From DASPTH01 sp046727575 (GTDB taxonomy: Bacteria; Actinomycetota; Acidimicrobiia; IMCC26256; DASPTH01), in the NCBI GenBank assembly GCA_046727575.1, contig JBKPCV010000231.1:1-5374 (forward strand): DNA of 5,374 nt, given 5' to 3'. Below the pieces are notes generated by a model. The model was not told the DNA's origin, ran no database searches, and worked only from the letters and a program-made list of their open reading frames with translations. Positions within the stretch are counted from its first letter, which is position 1; each line of letters starts with the position of its first letter. Shown here one piece after another: positions 1 to 4,889 of this stretch. The position numbers were made by a program, and so were the translations under genes.

Positions 1-274
1 GGTCACGGCTGCGTTGCAACAGGTGCGCGGGGATCCGGCCTCCGCCGGGGAGTTCCACGTCGCCGATCGGCTCGGGACCGCCCCCCGCCGGTGGGGCCGC
101 CGGCGCCTCGGCGGCCGCCGGGGCCTCAGCAGCCGCCGGAGCTTCGGCCGGGCTCTCCGCGGGCGCCTCGGGCGGCGCTGCTTCCTCGCCGCTTTCCTCG
201 CCTGGCACCGGGAGGCCCAGCGCCTTGCGCCGCTCCCGACTGCGTTGGAGGAGGTGCTCGGGGATCTCGGTCAT
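1..274 (-). CDS. Pro/Ala/Glu-rich protein with repeated IPxHLLQRSR motif, 3' end outside window
   Basis: This is the fourth gene of the minus-strand respiratory operon; 91 residues are visible before the window ends. The ATG at 274 lies 10 bases after the cytochrome b stop. An AGGGG Shine-Dalgarno (282-286) with a 7-base spacer overlaps that stop. Residues 4-13 read IPEHLLQRSR and are followed by RERRKALGLP. Residues about 24-69 are a low-complexity Pro/Ala/Glu/Gly linker with AEAPAA-type repeats. Residues 81-90 read IPAHLLQRSR, a second copy of the opening motif. No membrane helix, heme motif or signal peptide lies in the visible part. I do not recognise a defined domain. By position it should be a component of the cytochrome complex; from memory, similar heads occur on membrane-anchored c-type cytochromes in such operons, and a QcrC-like or subunit IV-like protein is also possible. 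The gene is certain as a reading frame, but its function is a guess. Confidence 0.75.
   Translation of the reverse strand, partial: MTEIPEHLLQRSRERRKALGLPVPGEESGEEAAPPEAPAESPAEAPAAAEAPAAAEAPAAPPAGGGPEPIGDVELPGGGRIPAHLLQRSRD
89..142 (-). repeat. About three tandem 18-bp units encoding APAAAE-type repeats
   Basis: Within the partial gene at the left edge, codons 45-62 form three consecutive six-residue units: APAAAE, APAAAE and APAAPP. The underlying 18-base units differ mainly at third positions, so the array looks old or under selection at the protein level rather than freshly expanded. It probably encodes a flexible, extended linker. Confidence 0.6.
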
Positions 275-284
275 GGCGTCGCCC

Positions 285-1070
285 CTACAGCGGACCCGAG
301 AGGCCACCGTCCTTGCGCACCCTCCAGAAGTGGACCGCCATGAAGATGACGATCACGAAGGGCAACAACAGGACGTGGAGGACGTACCAGCGGAGGAGGG
401 TCTCGTTGCTGATCTCGTTGGAGCCCAAGAGCACGTACTTCACCGACGTTCCGAACACGGGTGTGTACCCCATCATGTTCGTGCCGACGGTGACCGCCCA
501 GAGGGCAAGCTGGTCCCACGGCAACAGGTAGCCGGTGAACGAGAGAAGCAGCGTGAGGGTGAGCAGCACGACGCCGATCACCCAGTTGAACTCGCGGGGC
601 GCCTTGTACGCGCCGTGGTAGAAGACCCGGCTCATGTGCAGGAAGACCGTCAGCACCATGAGGTGCGCGGCCCATCGATGCATGTTGCGAACGAGCGAGC
701 CGAACGTGACGGCCGTTTCGAGCTGCTGCACCGTCGGCCACGCGGAAGCGGCGGTCGGCCGGTAGAAGAACATGAGGAAGATGCCGGTGACCGTGAGGAG
801 AATGAAGAGGAAGAACGACAAGCCGCCGAGGCACAGCGTGTACGACACCTTCACCGCGTGCCGCTTCACCTTCACGGGGTGAAGGTGGTAGAGCACGTTG
901 TTCATGATCACGTAGGAGCGGTTCCGGGGACTGTCGGTGTAGCCGCGACGGAACACCGAACCCGGCCGGAAAATCGCGGTCCACGCCTGCGACCCACGCA
1001 CCTTCTCGTCGACCGTGTCGAGCACCTGGGTCAGTTTGCGCCCGTTGCCGCTCCCGTTGCCGTTGGCCAC
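285..1070 (-). CDS. petB: Cytochrome b6-type cytochrome b, N-terminal (heme b) subunit of a bc/b6f-like complex
   Basis: This 261-residue integral membrane protein is the diheme core of a quinol:acceptor oxidoreductase. The start is GTG at 1070, with AGGAG (1079-1083) 8 bases upstream; the frame is open further upstream but overlaps the ferredoxin gene. Residues 1-70 are a soluble, glycine/asparagine-rich N-terminal extension longer than in plant b6. Helix A is about 75-103. Helix B holds heme ligands His131 and His145 (MHRWAAH...FLHM), followed by GAYKAPRE and the GYLLPWDQ motif (180-187) of the quinol-oxidation side. Helix D holds His232 and His247. The 15-residue step between the second His pair is the b6/Bacillus spacing, not the mitochondrial one. 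The protein ends KDGGLSGPL, as b6 proteins do, so subunit IV must be separate. Cys80 in CLGG aligns with the b6 cysteine that binds heme ci. The genes on either side are the ferredoxin and the IPxHLLQRSR protein. The family is certain; the symbol petB (versus qcrB) reflects the split b6-like form. Confidence 0.95.
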   Translation of the reverse strand: MANGNGSGNGRKLTQVLDTVDEKVRGSQAWTAIFRPGSVFRRGYTDSPRNRSYVIMNNVLYHLHPVKVKRHAVKVSYTLCLGGLSFFLFILLTVTGIFLMFFYRPTAASAWPTVQQLETAVTFGSLVRNMHRWAAHLMVLTVFLHMSRVFYHGAYKAPREFNWVIGVVLLTLTLLLSFTGYLLPWDQLALWAVTVGTNMMGYTPVFGTSVKYVLLGSNEISNETLLRWYVLHVLLLPFVIVIFMAVHFWRVRKDGGLSGPL

Positions 1071-1078
1071 GAACCCCT

Positions 1079-1084
1079 CTCCTC
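1079..1084 (-). promoter_or_regulatory. Shine-Dalgarno deciding the GTG start of the cytochrome b gene
   Basis: The minus strand reads GAGGAG 8 bases ahead of the GTG at 1070, just after the ferredoxin stop (1091-1093). This supports the GTG start over the longer in-frame extension, which would run back through the ferredoxin gene. Confidence 0.75.
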
Positions 1085-1090
1085 GAGCCC

Positions 1091-1504
1091 CTAGAACCGC
1101 ACGCCGTACGCGTACCCGTGCCGCGCCGTGCGCGCGTGGAGATCGCCCTCGGCCACGTTGGTCTGGAGTTTGCCGAGGATGATCACGCCGGTCGGGCAAC
1201 GGTCGACGCAGAGCGCGCACCGCGTGCAGATGTCCTCGTCGACGATGAACGCGACGTGATCGCGCGGGTCTTCACCGGGCTGTTCGGTGTTGACCGCGTC
1301 GCTGATCGCGTCGACCGACACCATGTGGATGCACTTCCACGGGCAGATGTCGACGCATCCCTCGCAGAGGATGCACTCCGCCTGGTCGATGTGCAGGAAC
1401 TGCTTCGGCTTGACCGCGCTCGTGAGAAACGACGCATCGACCTCTTGGAGCTCGTAGTCGACCGCGAAGTCAGGCATCGGCGGGTTCGCGTCGGTTCGGG
1501 CCAT
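1091..1504 (-). CDS. Dicluster 2[4Fe-4S] ferredoxin-type protein in a cytochrome b operon
   Basis: This 137-residue soluble iron-sulfur protein probably carries electrons to or from the neighbouring cytochrome complex on the cytoplasmic side (no signal peptide or membrane helix is seen). The first cluster motif is Cys44-x2-Cys47-x2-Cys50-x3-Cys54-Pro, with an additional Cys58 four residues later. The second is Cys93-x2-Cys96-x2-Cys99-x3-Cys103-Pro. As in NuoI-type dicluster domains, the last cysteine of each motif probably ligates the other cluster. The motifs are separated by about 38 residues, including an acidic stretch (about 65-91). N-terminal residues 1-38 and the C-terminal tail after 112 have no recognisable motif. 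The ATG overlaps the upstream stop as TGATG, and GGAGA (1511-1515) sits 6 bases before it, so it is translationally coupled to the membrane protein gene. The cytochrome b start follows 20 bases after its stop. The family is certain; the redox partner is inferred from the operon. Confidence 0.93.
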   Translation of the reverse strand: MARTDANPPMPDFAVDYELQEVDASFLTSAVKPKQFLHIDQAECILCEGCVDICPWKCIHMVSVDAISDAVNTEQPGEDPRDHVAFIVDEDICTRCALCVDRCPTGVIILGKLQTNVAEGDLHARTARHGYAYGVRF

Positions 1505-2043
1505 CAGCGGTCTCCGTTCGTCGAGCCGACGGAAGTGGTGACGGGCGCGGGCGCGCGGCGCGACCGGCGGAGCGGCCGGCCGAAGCGCGAGGTCCGCGGC
1601 TGCTCGACCGCGGCCGCTGCGGGTTCCTTGCCGCGGTTCTGCCACTGCGCGAACAGCAAGAGGTTGAGCCCGAAGAACACGAGGTAGATCACGACGACGA
1701 TGATGTCTCGCACGGACCGCTTGTCCATCGTGAACGGCCAGTGCACGGGAAGGAAGAAGATGTCCTGGTTGCTGCGGAAGACGAACTTCGTCGTGTCCCA
1801 CTGCAGGTACTTGTCGGAGAACGTGATCCATTCGCTCGGGATCACCGCGTACGCGAGCGCCATGAGCGCGAACACACCCACCGCTCCGGCCATGCACTCG
1901 GACCAGGTCGCGGGCCGGTTGGGCTTGGGCCGCTTGTAGAGGTAGAAGGCGATTCCGAGCCCGACGGCCATCAGCAAGCACGCCCAGATCAGGCGGCCGG
2001 CAGGCCGCATCCATGGCAACCAGTCCGGGATCAGATTGGGCAT
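1504..2043 (-). CDS. Three-helix membrane protein of unknown function, first gene of the cytochrome b/ferredoxin operon
   Basis: The product is 179 residues. The first residues read MPNLIPDWLPW. Three hydrophobic segments follow at about 17-36, 51-68 and 113-132. A soluble loop at about 69-112 is rich in aromatic and charged residues (SEWITFSDKYLQW, then NQDIFFLPVHWPF). The C-terminal tail from about 135 is Arg/Ala/Pro-rich and likely disordered. No cysteine pair or CxxCH heme motif is present; His101 in the loop is the only histidine. I do not recognise the family. Overlap with the ferredoxin gene and co-direction with cytochrome b suggest an accessory or anchoring subunit. The start chosen is ATG 2043, with GGAGG (2056-2060) about 12 bases upstream, slightly far. 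An in-frame ATG at 2130 would add 29 residues but has no clear ribosome site and would run through the candidate operator. Confidence 0.8.
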   Translation of the reverse strand: MPNLIPDWLPWMRPAGRLIWACLLMAVGLGIAFYLYKRPKPNRPATWSECMAGAVGVFALMALAYAVIPSEWITFSDKYLQWDTTKFVFRSNQDIFFLPVHWPFTMDKRSVRDIIVVVIYLVFFGLNLLLFAQWQNRGKEPAAAAVEQPRTSRFGRPLRRSRRAPAPVTTSVGSTNGDR

Positions 2044-2276
2044 CGTCCGCCTGGTCCTCCAGGTCCCAGTCGGGGGTCTCGTCGCTGCGACAGAGGTCTC
2101 AGCGCTTCCTATCACGCTATCGGAAGCCATCACCCATCGAGGCGTCGTGCCCGCGCCGTCTCGATCACGGTCACCGAGGCTGTGGGTGCGGCGCGCGCGC
2201 AACCATCGCGCGACGATGCACCGATGAGAGGTCGCGCGGCGCGCGCCCGGATCACAAGCGCACAAGCGTGCATGCC
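2044..2276. promoter_or_regulatory. Divergent intergenic region between the cytochrome operon and the reductase gene
   Basis: These 233 bases must hold promoters for both the leftward cytochrome/ferredoxin operon and the rightward flavoprotein gene. No convincing -35/-10 pair is visible on either strand. A weak TAGCGT hexamer on the minus strand lies inside the inverted repeat at 2104-2127. The right part (about 2185-2250) is rich in GCGC runs and contains the short dyad CATCG-N5-CGATG (2204-2218). The leftward leader would include the GGAGG at 2056-2060. Confidence 0.5.
2104..2127. repeat. Inverted repeat GCTTCC-N12-GGAAGC, candidate operator
   Basis: Perfect 6-base arms (2104-2109 and 2122-2127) flank a 12-base spacer, which itself contains TATC twice. 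The repeat lies about 60 bases upstream of the leftward operon's first start codon, in the only intergenic space between divergent genes. This is where a dimeric regulator would bind. No known regulator consensus is recognised, and arms this short can occur by chance. Confidence 0.3.
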
Positions 2277-3551
2277 ATGACCGCGCAGGCGTGGGACGTC
2301 CTCGTCGTCGGCGCGGGCCCCGCTGGGGCGTCGGCCGGGTACTGGCTCGCCGACGCCGGCCATCGCGTCCTCGTCGTCGACAAGAAACGGTTCCCCCGCG
2401 AGAAGACGTGCGGCGACGGCCTCACGCCGCGCGCGGTGCGGCAACTGCACGACATGGGTCTCGCCGATCCACTCGGGCAGTTCCTACGGTTCGACGGCTT
2501 GCGCTCGATCGCGCACGGCGTGACCCTCGAGCTCGAGTGGCCGGATCATCCCGACTTTCCGTCGTACGGATATGTCGTGCGCCGGCGCGAGCTCGACGCG
2601 TTGGTCGCCGAACGCGCCGTGAGGGTCGGTGCGACCCTGTGGCCGGCCGCCGAAGCAGTGGTACCGCTCGTGGACCACGGCCTCGTCGCCGGTGCCGTGC
2701 TCGAGCGCGAGGGCCGGACCGAGCCGGTGCGCGCGAAGTACCTCGTGGTCGCAGACGGAGCGAACTCGCGGTTCGGCCGGTCCCTCGGCGTGCAACGTGA
2801 CCGCAGCTACCCGCTCGGCATGGCGATTCGCGGCTATTTCGCGAGCCCCTTGCACGACGAACCTTGGATCGAGAGCCATCTCGACCTGCGCGACCGCGAG
2901 GGACGACACCTTCCGGGCTATGGCTGGGTGTTCCCGGTTGGCGACGGGACTGTGAACGTCGGTGTCGGGCTGCTGTCGACGTTCGCGGGGTGGAAGGACG
3001 TCAACACGAGCACGCTCATGGACGCGTTCGTGGCGACCGCGCCCGACCGCTGGGGGATCTCGCCCCTGACGTCGTGTGGCGCGCCGACGGGCGGCATGCT
3101 GCCCACGGGCGGATCGGCGAAGCCGCTGGCCGGGCCCACGTGGCTCGTGATCGGCGACGCCGCCGGCTCGGTGAACCCGTTCAACGGGGAAGGCATCTCG
3201 GTCGCGTACGAGACGGGTCGGCTCGCCGCGCACGTCGTCTCCGATGCGATCACGACGAACGATGGACTCGCGTTGTCGCGATACATCGACGAGCTGGACG
3301 CGAGATACGGGCTCTACTGGAAGATGGCGCGTGTGTTCGTGCGCGCCATCGGCAACCCGGCCGTGATGCGCGAGCTCACGCGCATCGGCATGCAGTCGCG
3401 ACCGTTGATGGAGTGGGTCCTGCGCATCATGGCGAACCTGTTGCGTCCCGACGAGCTCGGGCCCGCCGAGGCCGCATACAAGGTGCTGGCCGCGCTGGTC
3501 GACGCGTACCCGCTGTCGGTCGGTGCGCCGCTCGGGCACGCGGCGGCGTGA
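2277..3551 (+). CDS. Geranylgeranyl reductase family FAD-dependent oxidoreductase (possible menaquinone side-chain reductase)
   Basis: This 424-residue flavoprotein belongs to the family that saturates isoprenoid double bonds. The N-terminal Rossmann fold has VVGAGPAG (residues 10-17) and acidic Asp35 closing the second strand, which together bind the ADP of FAD. Family motif KTCGDGLTPRAV spans 43-54, with Cys45. A middle segment has VADGANSRFGR (158-168). The substrate-side strand block GYGWVFPVGDG is at 214-224. The second FAD motif GDAAGSVNPFNGEGI spans 293-307. The length fits the family. There is no signal peptide or clear membrane helix; such enzymes are peripheral membrane proteins. 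It is divergent from the cytochrome b operon, so a MenJ-like role in partly saturating the menaquinone tail is attractive; archaeal-type lipid or other prenyl reduction is the alternative. ATG 2277 was chosen because the Rossmann strand begins at residue 7. No Shine-Dalgarno is seen, and GTG 2268 is an in-frame alternative. Confidence 0.93.
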   Translation: MTAQAWDVLVVGAGPAGASAGYWLADAGHRVLVVDKKRFPREKTCGDGLTPRAVRQLHDMGLADPLGQFLRFDGLRSIAHGVTLELEWPDHPDFPSYGYVVRRRELDALVAERAVRVGATLWPAAEAVVPLVDHGLVAGAVLEREGRTEPVRAKYLVVADGANSRFGRSLGVQRDRSYPLGMAIRGYFASPLHDEPWIESHLDLRDREGRHLPGYGWVFPVGDGTVNVGVGLLSTFAGWKDVNTSTLMDAFVATAPDRWGISPLTSCGAPTGGMLPTGGSAKPLAGPTWLVIGDAAGSVNPFNGEGISVAYETGRLAAHVVSDAITTNDGLALSRYIDELDARYGLYWKMARVFVRAIGNPAVMRELTRIGMQSRPLMEWVLRIMANLLRPDELGPAEAAYKVLAALVDAYPLSVGAPLGHAAA

Positions 3552-3575
3552 CCCGGTGCTCACTCACTCGCAGCG

Positions 3576-3821
3576 TTATCCGCCACTCACAGGGGGGAGC
3601 ACGGCGACTTCGTCTCCGTCGGCGAGTTTCGTCGCATCCCCGTCGACGGGCTCGTCGCCGTTCACCCACACGCGCGCCTTCTCCAGCACCGCGACGAACT
3701 CGCGCCCGTACTTCGCGCGGGCGGCGTCGAGCAGCTCTGCCAGCGTCTCGGCTTGGTACCGGTCTTCGGTGCGACCGGCGGCCTCACGCGCCTGCGCGAA
3801 CAGTCGCAGCGTGACGGTCAG
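3576..3821 (-). CDS. moaD: MoaD/ThiS-type sulfur carrier protein (molybdopterin synthase small subunit), CTG start
   Basis: This 81-residue ubiquitin-fold protein donates sulfur to the molybdopterin precursor when its C-terminal glycine is thiocarboxylated. It opens with TVTLRLFAQAREAAG, the first beta strand and helix of MoaD. VWVNGDE is at 51-57, and LADGDEVAVLPPVSGG (66-81) closes the chain with the Gly-Gly that MoeB-type enzymes adenylate. The PPVSGG ending favours MoaD over ThiS. No ATG, GTG or TTG is available near the N-terminus. The frame fits a CTG start at 3821 that overlaps the upstream TGA as CTGA. AGGAA (3827-3831) lies 5 bases before it, so the gene is coupled to the DksA-like gene. 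It converges with the flavoprotein gene, with 24 bases between stops and no obvious terminator hairpin. Other molybdenum cofactor genes are absent here. The protein family is certain; the start codon is inferred. Confidence 0.9.
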   Translation of the reverse strand: MTVTLRLFAQAREAAGRTEDRYQAETLAELLDAARAKYGREFVAVLEKARVWVNGDEPVDGDATKLADGDEVAVLPPVSGG

Positions 3822-4162
3822 CGGCGTTCCTGACGGTCGACGTTGCCTCGTGCTGCCGGGAACGCTTCCAGGCGCGCGGGATCGATCGGCTCGCCGGTGA
3901 CCTCGTCGATGCCGTAGGTGCCGTCATCGATACGGGCCAGCGCGGCCTCGATCTCCGCGAGCTCGGCCTCGAGGTCTTCGAGGATCCCGAGATCCCGCTC
4001 GCGCTCGAAGGTCTCGGACGCGGCGTCCGCGGGGTGCTGGTCGTAGTCCGCCAGCTCGGAAGCGTCCTCGGGCACACCGAGCTCGGTGCGGATCTCGTGC
4101 ACGAGCTCCTCGACCCGGTGCTGCTCGGCCTTCAAACGGTCCCGCGCTTCCTCCGCATCCAC
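3818..4162 (-). CDS. DksA/TraR-family protein lacking zinc-finger cysteines
   Basis: This 114-residue protein resembles RNA polymerase secondary-channel regulators of the DksA/TraR type. Residues 4-28 and 53-80 are charged helices forming the predicted coiled coil. Between them lies DQHPADAASETFERE (41-55), like the tip region of Gram-positive members; Asp46 and Ala48 match the second Asp and the Ala of the E. coli DxxDxA tip. The C-terminal zinc-finger frame is recognisable (GTYGIDEVTGEPID, 81-94, then ARLEAFPAAR, 96-105). All four expected cysteines are replaced, at Asp86, Thr89, Asn107 and Arg110, so zinc cannot bind there in the usual way. The start is GTG 4162, with no clear Shine-Dalgarno; the LON gene ends 42 bases upstream. 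It overlaps moaD by four bases. The fold assignment is strong. Whether it acts on RNA polymerase is unknown. Confidence 0.88.
   Translation of the reverse strand: MDAEEARDRLKAEQHRVEELVHEIRTELGVPEDASELADYDQHPADAASETFERERDLGILEDLEAELAEIEAALARIDDGTYGIDEVTGEPIDPARLEAFPAARGNVDRQERR
3827..3831 (-). promoter_or_regulatory. Shine-Dalgarno AGGAA supporting a CTG start
   Basis: The minus strand reads AGGAA, then CGCCG, then CTG. The site lies inside the 3' end of the DksA-like gene. It is the main reason to place the moaD start at the CTG at 3821 rather than postulate an upstream start or frameshift. Confidence 0.6.
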
Positions 4163-4204
4163 GACAGTCAGGGTACGAGATTCCGATGCCGTGGTGTCGG
4201 GCCA

Positions 4205-4834
4205 CTAGCCACCCGCGAGTCGGAACTGCAGCACTTCGGCTTCGTCGTGAAGCATCGCTTCGAGCTGATCGAAGCGCGCGCACGGATCGTCGAGCTCGAG
4301 GAGACGCTGCGCGTCGAGGGGCCCGATCGGCGCCTTCGCGGCCGCCTCGTAGGACGCTCGTAGCGGATCCGCGTGGAGCTGCGCCGCGTCGCCGCCGGGC
4401 ACTCGTCCCCCGAGCTCACCCCACAGCGCGAGCACGCGCACGAGGAGTCGCTCGACGGCGTCGCGTCGTTCGGTGGCGCGCACGTCAACCTGCTTCGGTT
4501 CCGGGAGGATCTCGATCTCGGCGCGTGGGTACGGGTCGTCGGGTAACCAGCGGCGGACGCGAAGACGTTCGACTCCTTCCGTCGCGAGCAGGTACCGACC
4601 GTCAGGCGTGCGCGCCGCCTCGACGATGCGAGCAACCGTGCCGACCGAGAAACGCGAATCGCCACCGCCGACGTCGCGCCCCCGTTCGATCAGGACCACG
4701 CCGAAGCGACCATCGCCACGCAGGCACGTCTCGGTGAGCTCGCGATAGCGAGGCTCGAACACATGCAAGGGCAAGGGCGAATTCGGGAACAAGACGGTGC
4801 CCAGCGGGAACATCGGGAACGCCTTGGATGCCAT
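4205..4834 (-). CDS. Stand-alone LON substrate-binding domain protein
   Basis: This 209-residue protein corresponds to the N-terminal (PUA-like) domain of Lon protease without the AAA+ and protease parts. The opening FPMFPLGTVLFPNSPLPLHV (6-25) followed by FEPRYRELT is the family signature: a proline-rich strand and the xFEPRYR turn. FGVVLIERG (44-52) and a VGTVARIVEA strand (62-71) follow, as in Lon N domains, and the C-terminal half is mainly helical. Stand-alone members are common; their role is not established, and substrate or adaptor binding is the usual guess. Start ATG 4834 has GGAGA (4838-4842) at a short spacing of 3 bases. It lies 55 bases downstream of the SirB1-like gene and 42 bases upstream of the DksA-like gene, likely in one transcription unit. 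No truncation is evident. Confidence 0.92.
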   Translation of the reverse strand: MASKAFPMFPLGTVLFPNSPLPLHVFEPRYRELTETCLRGDGRFGVVLIERGRDVGGGDSRFSVGTVARIVEAARTPDGRYLLATEGVERLRVRRWLPDDPYPRAEIEILPEPKQVDVRATERRDAVERLLVRVLALWGELGGRVPGGDAAQLHADPLRASYEAAAKAPIGPLDAQRLLELDDPCARFDQLEAMLHDEAEVLQFRLAGG

Positions 4835-4889
4835 GCTTCTCCGATTCGCCGACGCCGACTTCCGGTCGACGCTAGCGGTCCGCGTGTCG

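Noticed and set aside
225..1094. Long plus-strand open frame opposite the cytochrome b gene.
   Set aside because: Its translation is Arg/Glu/His-rich without any domain; it is the antisense shadow of a clear cytochrome b with all four heme histidines.
1505..2014. In-frame upstream extension of the ferredoxin and longer starts for it.
   Set aside because: It would overlap the whole membrane protein gene in another frame; the ATG at 1504 has a good GGAGA and a TGATG coupling.
2204..2218. CATCG-N5-CGATG dyad containing TCGCGCGA.
   Set aside because: It lies in a GCGC-rich stretch where short palindromes are expected by chance, and has no promoter-like element around it.
2013..2276. In-frame upstream extension of the flavoprotein gene by 88 residues.
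   Set aside because: The extension is Arg/Ser-rich, unlike any family N-terminus, and runs into the start of the divergent operon; the Rossmann strand begins right after ATG 2277.
2484..3563. Long minus-strand open frame opposite the flavoprotein gene.
   Set aside because: It is a low-complexity Arg/Val/His product created by GC bias, while the plus strand carries both FAD motifs.
3552..3600. Possible bidirectional terminator between the convergent flavoprotein and moaD genes.
   Set aside because: The 24-base gap and flanks show no GC-rich stem with a T-run on either strand.
4187..4206. Small hairpin GTGG/CCAC at the end of the LON gene.
   Set aside because: The stem is only 4 bases with a 7-base loop, has no T-run, and the downstream gene follows closely, so it is not convincing as a terminator.
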